64,000 nucleotides of DNA. It comes from Rhizobium sp. 2MFCol3.1. Its GTDB lineage: Bacteria; Pseudomonadota; Alphaproteobacteria; Rhizobiales; Rhizobiaceae. The translations under genes and the position numbers were made by a program. How positions within the stretch are numbered: the first letter of the stretch is position 1; every line of letters begins with the position of its first letter. The notes beneath the pieces are model-generated. The model saw only the letters and a program-made list of their open reading frames with translations. It did not search any database and had not been told where the DNA came from. Positions 17,298 to 24,081 of the stretch are shown here, one piece after another. The stretch covers positions 104,388 through 168,387 of the forward strand of contig NZ_KB898365.1 of the NCBI RefSeq assembly GCF_000377565.1, in the 5' to 3' direction.

Positions 17298-18076
17298 AGC
17301 CACTTCCGATAGCAAAGCTCTTCTTCGGCGGAGCCGTGGTCTTTTTCCTGATGGCCCCGTTGGTGGCGATCCTCCCTCTCGCTTTTACGGACAGCGTATT
17401 TCTCAATTACCCGATCCCGGGCTTCTCAATGCGCTGGTTCGTCGAACTGCTCACGGCAGACGCTTGGCGTCGGTCGATTTTCAATAGCCTCATCGTCGGC
17501 GCAGGCACGACTGCTCTTGCGACGGTCCTTGGGACTATCGGGTCACTCGGCCTCAGAGGAAAACGAGTGTCGCTGGTATTCGGCTTCGTTCGGACAATTT
17601 TCCTTCTGCCGATGGTCGTCCCCGCCGTCGTCCTCGGCGTTGGGATGCAGCTTATGTTTGCCCAATACGGTCTCGCCAACACCTATCTTGGCGTTATCGT
17701 GGCACACACCGTCCTTGCTGTGCCGTTCGTCGTTGTGAATGTTACGGCATCGCTCCAAGGGATTGATCGGCGGCTGGAACAGGCAGCGGCTAGTATGGGG
17801 GCTGCTCCTCACGTTGTTCTTCGAACTGTAACGCTGCCATTGGCGATGCCGGGCATAATTTCTGGTGCCGTCTTCGCGTTTGCGACCTCACTCGATGAAG
17901 TCGTGCTGACCTTGTTCGTGGCAGGGCCAAACCAGCGTACCCTTGCAAGGCAAATGTTCTCGACCATCCGAGAGAATATCAGCCCGGCGATCGCGGCGGC
18001 GGCTTTTGTTTTCATCGCTGGCACACTTCTGATAGGCATCCTGGTGAGTGTTGGGCGCAAGCGCGCGTTGCAATAG
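17294..18076 (+). CDS. ABC transporter permease, PotC-type
   Basis: This 260-residue protein has about six membrane helices and the coupling motif EQAAASMGAAPHVVLRTVTLPLAMPGI. It starts in an ATGA overlap with the preceding permease gene. It completes the importer with the binding protein, ATPase and PotB-type subunit. No enzyme gene follows on this strand, so the only catabolic partner seen is the divergent HisD-like enzyme. Confidence 0.9.
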   Translation: MKPLPIAKLFFGGAVVFFLMAPLVAILPLAFTDSVFLNYPIPGFSMRWFVELLTADAWRRSIFNSLIVGAGTTALATVLGTIGSLGLRGKRVSLVFGFVRTIFLLPMVVPAVVLGVGMQLMFAQYGLANTYLGVIVAHTVLAVPFVVVNVTASLQGIDRRLEQAAASMGAAPHVVLRTVTLPLAMPGIISGAVFAFATSLDEVVLTLFVAGPNQRTLARQMFSTIRENISPAIAAAAFVFIAGTLLIGILVSVGRKRALQ

Positions 18077-18598
18077 GAGGCCCCTCCGAGGAATGTCTGC
18101 GGCCAGTCGTCTGCTCGGTGTGTCACGTCCGGGGTGCAAGGTCGCACTGCGATACGGTCCGGGCAAACAGTTCGGTGTCCTCGACCGATATGACAACGGA
18201 CGCGAGGTCGCAGATGCAAAACGACCTCGGTCTGGGCGAAGTTCGCGACAAGCTAACCGCGCGCGAAGGCTGGATTTCCACTTCTCTGCTCTCGCACATG
18301 AAGCCAGAGGATGACGATCCGGCATTGAGTGGCGACGACAAGCCGAGCAAGCCATCAGGCGGAGAGCGGACAAAGCCGTTGGCACCGCAAATCTCAGAGA
18401 CGACGGTAATCCAAAGGATCATCGCAGGGTCGCGGTCCATGCGCCCTGGTTCGTGCGCGCGCCCCACAATACCGATCGCGGTGGACGTCGATGCGGGAAG
18501 CGCAGCGCTTGCGATCGGGGAGGCGGGTACGCGCCAATATGTTTCTTTCTTGCGACAAACCCTTGCAAGCTGATCCAGCGAAAAGAGAGCGAGCGTGC
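18077..18598. other. Gap, possibly a decayed gene
   Basis: Open frames exist on both strands (18118-18573 plus; 18123-18644 minus) with mixed composition. Neither is recognised or has a good ribosome site. This may be the residue of an old gene after the importer operon. Confidence 0.3.
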
Positions 18599-19432
18599 AT
18601 GTCGATTGATCGCAAGAGAACAAAGGGACCCAAGACGAGCCCAATATACGATTTTCCTCGTCACGACTTTTTGAAGCACGGTTTCGGCACCGTGCAGGTG
18701 CAGTCTAGCGAGTGGAAAAGTCGCATAGCGGCAACATCGTTTACGCTCAATGTTGTTGCGAACCGGAAATTTCCGGAAAATACGCTGCAAATGCACCACT
18801 CTCTTCATGTGGTGCGGGATATGTTTCGACGCATACATGTCGGCGACAGCTATGATTGGTTCTCTACATCACGGCTCATGGGGTATCCGTCGAGCGAGCT
18901 CTGTAAGTCTTTGTGGATTTATCTTGCGGAGCTGAGAGGATCGGTTCGGGCCGGGGACCCGCTTTTGTTCAATAATTCGATCGATAAGTTTACGAGTCAA
19001 TTTGGGGATGCGATGCTCGAAAATTACCTGAGAATGACGGTCGAGCATGGACACTTGGTGCGTGAAGAAGGCTGGGCGTACATTCTTTGGTCGTCTTCCG
19101 AACGCGATATCCTCCACATCGGCGCGGCGTCCGGAGAGATAGAAGAAGTCCTAAGACGTCTCGACTCCGAGAACCGGGACAAACACCCACATGGAGTTCT
19201 GGCAGCTTGGCTGGTGCACGATCCCGCTTTAGCCGCGGAAGATATCAACGCGGAGTTCCAAAGCTGCGCCTTGGGCCAAGGTCTCTTCCGGACTGGCCTG
19301 GGCACCGCGAAGCAAACTATCAGCAAGCTTCTCAGGGAGACGGACAACTTCGCGCTGTCACCGTGGCATCATTACGAGTTGCACCAAGTGCCCAGTTTCG
19401 CACCACTGGCTGCTCGCGGGCTCACCGGCTGA
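18599..19432 (+). CDS. GIY-YIG / MUG113-like C-terminal domain protein
   Basis: The 277-residue protein starts at ATG 18599 after a GAGAG ribosome site. The N-terminal 170 residues are unrecognised and mixed alpha/beta (MHHSLHVVRDMFRRIHVGDSYDWF). From about residue 160 the pattern WAYILWSSSERDILHIGAA, then VLRRLDSEN, GVLAAWLVHDPALAAEDINAEF and GLGTAKQTISKLLRE follows the GIY-YIG-type MUG113/T5orf172 layout. In that layout the YIL...HIG core and a late acidic residue form the nuclease fold. The first GIY tyrosine is weakly matched, so activity is uncertain. Confidence 0.5.
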   Translation: MSIDRKRTKGPKTSPIYDFPRHDFLKHGFGTVQVQSSEWKSRIAATSFTLNVVANRKFPENTLQMHHSLHVVRDMFRRIHVGDSYDWFSTSRLMGYPSSELCKSLWIYLAELRGSVRAGDPLLFNNSIDKFTSQFGDAMLENYLRMTVEHGHLVREEGWAYILWSSSERDILHIGAASGEIEEVLRRLDSENRDKHPHGVLAAWLVHDPALAAEDINAEFQSCALGQGLFRTGLGTAKQTISKLLRETDNFALSPWHHYELHQVPSFAPLAARGLTG

Positions 19433-19581
19433 CTTCATGGCGTCTTAGGTGGGGGAAGTCAATTGAGGCGACGTGAGTTCCATCGGAACTCACGCCACGT
19501 CTCGCACCGGAAATTAGTTGCGACAATCGCTCGGTCACTCTTGGTGCGGGATAAACAGCTGGCAACCGAGCTGCAATGGGA

Positions 19582-20016
19582 TCAGGCCCCTGGGACAGCG
19601 GGCAGGTTCAATTCCGCCCGCCAACGCGCCATCACTTCCAAGTGTACACTGTGTTGTTCAGTCGTCCGCCCGTACAGTTCAAAATCGGCGGCCTTCCAGC
19701 CCCGCGTGTGGTTCCAGACCACCTTTGCAATATCGAGCGCCGGCAATTCTTGATAGGTCCACGGGCCATATGATTTGTCCCAGTACCCTCCATCACAATC
19801 ATTATCCATAGCGTCCTCCGAGCAGTTGTGGGACCAATGCTCAACTTCCTCCACCAGGCCGCCGGACCCCTTCAGCCCACAGCGCAGCACATCCGTGATA
19901 TGTGCCGCGGAATTAGTATGAAACCAATTGAGGAAGTGAGCTGCGCATTGGCTTGCATGATCCTGAACCAAGATCGGCGGGACGCAGTACTCGATACGCT
20001 TGGCAGTTTTGGTCAC
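19582..20016 (-). CDS. Hypothetical Trp/His-rich protein
   Basis: This 144-residue protein starts at GTG 20016, set by a GGAG ribosome site six bases upstream. It is rich in His, Trp, Cys and Asp (HWSHNCSEDAMDNDCDGGYW), which could bind metal. No family was recognised. A LexA-box-like sequence lies about 80 bases upstream, but it also overlaps the start of the divergent split gene. Confidence 0.55.
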   Translation of the reverse strand: MTKTAKRIEYCVPPILVQDHASQCAAHFLNWFHTNSAAHITDVLRCGLKGSGGLVEEVEHWSHNCSEDAMDNDCDGGYWDKSYGPWTYQELPALDIAKVVWNHTRGWKAADFELYGRTTEQHSVHLEVMARWRAELNLPAVPGA

Positions 20017-20094
20017 ATTCTACTCCACATGAACGTTGCAACTGCTGTACACGTGGGTGGAGTTTCCGGGGAAGGCAAGTGGCAGAAACGGAAA

Positions 20095-20141
20095 ATGTTC
20101 ACATTTTGTTCTTTTCGGCGTTTTTGTCTTAGAACGCTGTC
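20095..20141 (+). pseudogene. 5' piece of a small membrane-protein gene split by the TnpB-like element
   Basis: This 47-base piece begins with ATG 20095 and encodes MFTFCSFRRFCLRTLS, a basic N-terminus. Removing the element at 20142-22210 joins it in frame to 22211-22502, giving a 112-residue single-pass membrane protein with no frame break. The start is inferred; in-frame upstream alternatives exist. Confidence 0.45.
20097..20111. promoter_or_regulatory. LexA-box-like GTTC-N7-GTTC (weak claim)
   Basis: The sequence GTTCACATTTTGTTC fits the alphaproteobacterial LexA consensus exactly. It is upstream of the minus-strand gene starting at 20016 but begins inside the ATG codon of the split plus-strand gene, and no clear promoter surrounds it. 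A chance match is quite possible. Confidence 0.3.
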
Positions 20142-20168
20142 GGGTATTCGTCACAAATGGTTGAAAGC
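20142..20168 (+). repeat. Left terminal inverted repeat of the TnpB-like element
   Basis: Twenty-seven bases ending GGTTGAAAGC. It pairs with 22184-22210 at 25 of 27 positions. On the minus strand it lies 30 bases after the stop of the TnpB-like gene. Confidence 0.8.
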
Positions 20169-20239
20169 TGACTTCCAACCGCGTGCCGAACTTCAGTTCA
20201 GGAATTAATTCCTGGCACGCCGCCACCCCTGGCGGCGTG
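20142..20239 (-). ncRNA. Candidate structured 3' RNA (omega-RNA-like) at the element end
   Basis: The minus-strand transcript of the TnpB-like gene would end in three hairpins before the element border: a 9-bp stem (20216-20239, CACGCCGCC arms), a perfect 16-base palindrome (20199-20214), and a 9-bp stem with one G-U pair (20159-20180). In TnpB systems the guide RNA scaffold sits at this place, overlapping the gene end and running to the element border, with flanking DNA as guide. This is an inference from position and folding only. Confidence 0.35.
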
Positions 20240-22081
20240 ACTGAAGCGGCTGTCGGCGGGAACATCCCGCGTATTCCGTGAGACCATGGAACGGTTCTCC
20301 GCTCCGCCCACAAGGTTCCGACCGCTACCTCCAGGCAGTGTGGACCTGCCTGTCGTTTGCGGGCTTCCTCTTTTGGGTCGCAGCTTTCGCCGCGACGACC
20401 CCAGCGCTGCAAGCGCCTTCTGATGATACTCCTTGTTCAGCCTGTTCCACTCGGACCATACATGCCTCGACTTCGGAGCTTGCTCCGAGGCGTCTTTCCT
20501 CACGGGTAGGTCGAGGGTGACATGGTCCGAGCCGTTCGTCGGCACCTTGACGGTACCCGTCGAGGAACGGGGCAGCTTCTCGGAATAACCCATTGCCCGG
20601 CGGGCAATGGTAGCTGATGCGGCCTCGTGGACGCTCAAGCCGTAGCGGCGAGCGAACTTCACGCGACCGATGATCGATGTGTACGCAGGATTGACGCGGC
20701 GAAGGGCCACGCCCTGGCGTAGGCATGCGGACGACAGCGCGGTGCCGAAAGCGCTGTAGGCGAAAGACGACAGCATCCGGGCGTAACGAGCGTTCTTCGC
20801 GTCTTTGAGCGCTCTCTTCTTTTCGCTGAAGTCCAGGAATTCGGCGACGACTGGCACATCGAACTGCTTCGCGAGAACGGCGATCTCCGCCGCCACTTTC
20901 CGGATTGCGTCCTGCGCCTTGGCAGACGACTTACCGTAGGTGACGCAGGGGAAATTGTAGACCGCGATCGGGTTGCCTGATGCGTCGACGAGTGCCGCCG
21001 AGACATGTCCGGCATTGAGATCGACGCCAAGCGCTCCGCCAGCGAAGTCCGGCGTCTTCGAGGCCTGCTTATGGTCTACGGAGACCAGAACCTTCCAGCT
21101 CTTGTCGTCCCGCAGGAACTTGACGGTCACCGGCTGGCCGCGAACAATGGCATCGTCAATGACGTCATTACCGTGATTAAAGGAGAGACCTCGCAGATCA
21201 ACACATGGAATAAGGCTTCCGGCGTGCTTTTCGATCCGTGTCGCCAGATGAGCCAAAGCCGTTGGCAACCTCAGCTCCAGATCGTATCGTCCATCAGCGC
21301 GCTTTCGCAACCTTGCGAACTGATTGCCGCCTTCCTTGCTGCTGTTGCCATCGAGCGTGAACTGGGCACTGCGGTGGCTACGCCAATCTCCAAGCCAGGC
21401 GGCATGGCTATCGTAGCCGTTCCCCGTCAGGTTGAACTGCGCCCGGAACAGCTTTTTCGATCCGAAACAGAGCGTCGGATCGTCGATGTGCTTCTTGGTC
21501 CGTTCTGCCCGGCGTTCCAGGATCGCGAGACGCCGCTTGTGCTGATGTAGGGCGAAAGACAGGTCCCTAATCTCGGTCCGCGCGGTGGCGACAGCCGCTC
21601 GCTTGGCATGCAGCTCTTCCAGACGCACCTTCAATGCAAACAGACAGTCGTCGCGATAACGGGCGCTCGCGTTGATCAGCAGCTTACGTCGCTCCGTGGC
21701 CTTTTCCATAAGCGAGCGTAGCTCGCCATTGAGCTTGATCAGGTTCTTTCTGGCCTTTTCCCGCGCCTTTTCCTTGCGTTTGATATCAACCTTTTTGCTA
21801 GCAATCTTGGCGACGGCATCTTTCAGATTGTCTTTCGCCAGTTCCGCGACTGACGACAGCTTTGCCATCAGCTGGCGGTAGGCCATGTCGAGATGGGTCG
21901 CCGATAGACCGAGCGGCTTGTAGAACGAGACCTTGAGATCGCCGGTCCAGGTTCTGCCTGCCTTGAGCTGGGCCAACAAGAGGCGCTCGGCTCTACTCAT
22001 CAGCGCGGCATATTCCGTGAGAACAGCATGAGGGCGCGCGTCAACGCCTCTACTCACCCTCGTTTCGAATGTCCTGATCAA
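20198..22081 (-). CDS. TnpB-like RuvC-fold protein (IS605 OrfB-related)
   Basis: The 627-residue protein starts at TTG 22081. Its N-terminal 220 residues are helical with a long Lys/Arg/Glu coil. RuvC-I is GGALGVDLNAGHVSAALVD (Asp354) and RuvC-II is VPVVAEFLDFSEKK (Glu414). The last block, RVNPAYTSIIG...GLSVHEAASATIARR (about 463-492), aligns with the TnpB segment that normally holds a zinc ribbon and a DVNAA Asp. Here the four Cys are gone and the Asp is replaced by Val-His-Glu. It belongs to the larger TnpB-related group annotated as IS605 OrfB-like, but it may use another acidic residue or bind without cutting. The C-terminal 110 residues are Ser/Gly/Arg-rich. Confidence 0.8.
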   Translation of the reverse strand: MIRTFETRVSRGVDARPHAVLTEYAALMSRAERLLLAQLKAGRTWTGDLKVSFYKPLGLSATHLDMAYRQLMAKLSSVAELAKDNLKDAVAKIASKKVDIKRKEKAREKARKNLIKLNGELRSLMEKATERRKLLINASARYRDDCLFALKVRLEELHAKRAAVATARTEIRDLSFALHQHKRRLAILERRAERTKKHIDDPTLCFGSKKLFRAQFNLTGNGYDSHAAWLGDWRSHRSAQFTLDGNSSKEGGNQFARLRKRADGRYDLELRLPTALAHLATRIEKHAGSLIPCVDLRGLSFNHGNDVIDDAIVRGQPVTVKFLRDDKSWKVLVSVDHKQASKTPDFAGGALGVDLNAGHVSAALVDASGNPIAVYNFPCVTYGKSSAKAQDAIRKVAAEIAVLAKQFDVPVVAEFLDFSEKKRALKDAKNARYARMLSSFAYSAFGTALSSACLRQGVALRRVNPAYTSIIGRVKFARRYGLSVHEAASATIARRAMGYSEKLPRSSTGTVKVPTNGSDHVTLDLPVRKDASEQAPKSRHVWSEWNRLNKEYHQKALAALGSSRRKLRPKRGSPQTTGRSTLPGGSGRNLVGGAENRSMVSRNTRDVPADSRFSHAARGGGVPGINS

Positions 22082-22183
22082 GAGATGCCCGCTATTTCGT
22101 GATGCCTACATCACGATGCTCAAGCGAAACTCTGCCGGCGGCAACTCCGTGCGCTAGGGAAATCTTCCCGGTGGGTTTTCTAC

Positions 22184-22210
22184 GCTGTCAACCATTCGTG
22201 ACGAATACCC
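22184..22210 (-). repeat. Right terminal inverted repeat of the TnpB-like element
   Basis: The reverse complement begins GGGTATTCGTCACGAATGG and matches the left repeat at 25 of 27 positions. It lies about 100 bases upstream of the TnpB-like gene start. Confidence 0.8.
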
Positions 22211-22502
22211 ATTTCTACTTTGGGGCTGGCGTCCTCTATTCCTCGGGGTCATCCTTTTCACGATCGCTGCGGCAGGCTATAGTGTGAGTCTAGCTTGGGA
22301 GTTTGCTCGGATGAGGGGCCAACAAGAGTGGTCGCGGGTCAATGCGGAAGAGCGCATACGCGAAGTTTTCGATGACGCCAAAGCGGGCCAGATGCAGATC
22401 GTTCGAGACGCGGGAGGAAGGTTTGAGGTCAGGTTTATTGCCGATGAAGAAACGGAAACCGCCGGTCACTATTTAGCCCGTGGCGGCCCCGATGGAGGCT
22501 AA
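22211..22502 (+). pseudogene. 3' piece of the split membrane-protein gene
   Basis: The frame is open directly from the element border and begins FLLWGWRPLFLGVILFTIAAAGY, a membrane helix, followed by a charged helical cytoplasmic domain ending at 22502. No native start codon lies between the element and the helix; in-frame GTG 22284 and ATG 22311 would give a helix-less product. It fits as the distal part of the gene starting at 20095. The soluble part (IREVFDDAKAGQMQIVRDAGG) was not recognised. Confidence 0.5.
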
Positions 22503-22581
22503 GGCAATACTGTCTGTGTCAGACGACGCCACCTCCCAGTTTGAACACGGGTCTCAATTTGCGTTCTGTGCAAACAGGTGG

Positions 22582-23187
22582 CTACCAGCCGGTCAATAAC
22601 CCGAGCGCTCCCCAATCATTTGGTTGCTCTTGATCTTGGCTGACGGCCGATCTTGAATGATCGTCTCTCGAGCTGATCTCGGCAGGCGGATCACCCTGTA
22701 AAGTCCTCCTCAACCTCGGAACTGTCCATATCCCACGATTAGGATTGAACACTCCCGGTAGCGAACGATGTTTGTTGATTTGTTCGAAGTCACCGGTGTT
22801 CATCGTGGCGATTGGCATATCGTAAACGATCGACACTGCCGCGATGAACAAATCCTGTCCCGGCTTTTTGTCTTCTTGAGGCTGCCAAAGCCTTGCGAGA
22901 GGCCGGCAGCAGTACAGCTTCGCGAGTACCCGTGCGACCTCCGGCGATGAGGGCGGATAGTAGAACTTCGTCTTGAGCAGACCATCGATCCATTCAGTCA
23001 GCTTCCGGGCGCGGATAGGATCTACCGGTCGCAAATCCGCGATCCCTGTCTCGACCTCCAAAATCACTGGAAATGGTATTGCGAGACGCGTTTGATTTTC
23101 CAGCCACCGCTTAACCGCGGGCAGGGGAGACTGCTTGCTGCTATTGCTGATCACATTCGTGTCCAGCAGGTAGATGTCGTCGGTCAT
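22582..23187 (-). CDS. PIN-domain ribonuclease (VapC-like toxin)
   Basis: The VapC acid set is present: YLLDTNVISN (first Asp), PVILEVETGI (Glu), DLFIAAVSIVYDMPIATMNTGDF (two Asp). The ATG at 23187 (MTDDIYLLDTN) is chosen because PIN domains begin a few residues before the first Asp; in-frame starts exist up to 23220. The protein is about 200 residues, longer than usual VapC (about 130), because of a basic and polar C-terminal extension of about 60 residues. No VapB-type antitoxin gene is seen upstream on the minus strand, so the toxin looks unpaired or its antitoxin is not recognised. Confidence 0.75.
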   Translation of the reverse strand: MTDDIYLLDTNVISNSSKQSPLPAVKRWLENQTRLAIPFPVILEVETGIADLRPVDPIRARKLTEWIDGLLKTKFYYPPSSPEVARVLAKLYCCRPLARLWQPQEDKKPGQDLFIAAVSIVYDMPIATMNTGDFEQINKHRSLPGVFNPNRGIWTVPRLRRTLQGDPPAEISSRDDHSRSAVSQDQEQPNDWGALGLLTGW

Positions 23188-23285
23188 GCCTCCGGTCCGC
23201 GTCATATCAAGATGAACCACGGTCGCGCGTCAGGGTTAACAACGTGTAAAAAGGAACTTTAGCGTACCCTAAATAAGAAAATTAG

Positions 23286-23316
23286 TTGACAGCTTGCCGA
23301 TGTTCATCTTATGTTC
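23286..23316 (+). promoter_or_regulatory. Promoter with overlapping LexA (SOS) box
   Basis: TTGACA at 23286-23291, an 18-base spacer and TATGTT at 23310-23315 form a good sigma-70-type promoter. The spacer and -10 contain GTTC-N7-GTTC (23302-23316), the alphaproteobacterial LexA site, placed where a bound repressor would block RNA polymerase. It lies about 115 bases upstream of the operon starting at 23432. Promoter and box are seen; SOS control is inferred. Confidence 0.6.
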
Positions 23317-23431
23317 TCGCCATGACCCATATAGCTGCGAAACGACTGATCCGAATTATTTGAACGCAACCGCGCGGGCGGAATGGTGTTCAGTTCGATT
23401 GTTTCCAGTTCGTATGAGTTAGAGGTCAAGC

Positions 23432-24046
23432 ATGGCATCTCAGGATCGCATGCAGCAAAACCGGAATCCGGTTACCGTTTCCCCAGTTGAAGTCGCCTAC
23501 AGACCGCCGCTGAAAGGTCCAGCCCGACCGATTTTTCGGTCAAATGCAGTCCGTGATATGGGGAGTGTACTTGATCTCAATCCAGGTGCGCGCTCGTGGG
23601 CATGTGGTGCCACGGTGCTAAAGGTCGGCCGAGCAAAGCACGTTCCAGACCTCCAGATGGAAGATGCCGACGGCTGCCTTTGGCTCCTGGACATTTTCGA
23701 TCGCAAGAATCTTCCGGACCAAAACGCGCTGGCGGCTGCGGCCTCCAATCTGTCATGCCGATACCGTTTGGTCGGCAGTGCGGAAATCTACGACGGCTTC
23801 CGGCTTGCCAATGCGAAGGACCTGCTCCGATACGCGGGGTATGTTGTTCCGCTCGGTGATCGGGTTCGCCTGCTGGCACACATTGGTGAACATGGGCCCC
23901 TGTCCTTCGCCGACTGCCTCCGTGCAGTTCGCGAAACACAGCCGGTGGCCGCAATAGCTTCCCTTATCCTCCAGGGCTACCTCGAGGTGGAACTCGATGA
24001 CGAGCTGATCGGACCTGAGACGATGGTGAGACGAATTAGTGGCTGA
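23432..24046 (+). CDS. TnsA-like / PD-(D/E)XK-fold-like protein, active site doubtful
   Basis: This 204-residue protein was not firmly recognised. Residues about 35-125 follow the TnsA N-domain pattern: SNAVRDMGSVLDLNPGARSW, a strand, then KHVPDLQMEDADG followed by LWLLDIFDRKN. The usual PD...ExK becomes PD...DIFD, so catalysis is uncertain. The C-terminal 70 residues (RVRLLAHIGEHGPLSFADCLRAV...LILQGYLEVELD) resemble the winged-helix TnsA C-domain. No TnsB or TnsC lies nearby. It is the first gene after the LexA-box promoter and is followed after 35 bases by the FtsH-like gene. Confidence 0.45.
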   Translation: MASQDRMQQNRNPVTVSPVEVAYRPPLKGPARPIFRSNAVRDMGSVLDLNPGARSWACGATVLKVGRAKHVPDLQMEDADGCLWLLDIFDRKNLPDQNALAAAASNLSCRYRLVGSAEIYDGFRLANAKDLLRYAGYVVPLGDRVRLLAHIGEHGPLSFADCLRAVRETQPVAAIASLILQGYLEVELDDELIGPETMVRRISG

Positions 24047-24081
24047 GCCTACTGCCGTCACTCCAATCAACGAGGCTCACC

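Larger units (their letters stand above)
20142..22210 (-). mobile_element. TIR-bounded element carrying a TnpB-like gene
   Basis: A 27-bp inverted repeat with two mismatches brackets a single long gene. The left copy is 20142-20168, opening GGGTATTCGTCACAAATGG; the right copy is 22184-22210 on the opposite strand. The element is 2,069 bp and has no gene for a DDE, HUH or serine transposase, so movement must depend on a partner or on the TnpB-like protein. No target duplication is seen: left flank ends CTGTC, right flank begins ATTTC. Joining the flanks restores an open reading frame, which supports these exact borders. Classical IS200/IS605 elements lack such TIRs. Confidence 0.75.

Noticed and set aside
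18118..18573. Plus-strand ORF after the importer operon
   Set aside because: Composition is not protein-like, no ribosome site and the opposite strand is equally open; kept only as a possible decayed gene.
22284..22502. Phd-like antitoxin for the neighbouring PIN toxin
   Set aside because: The similarity is vague, the gene is convergent rather than upstream of the toxin, and the frame extends into a membrane helix up to the mobile-element border, which fits a split membrane protein better.
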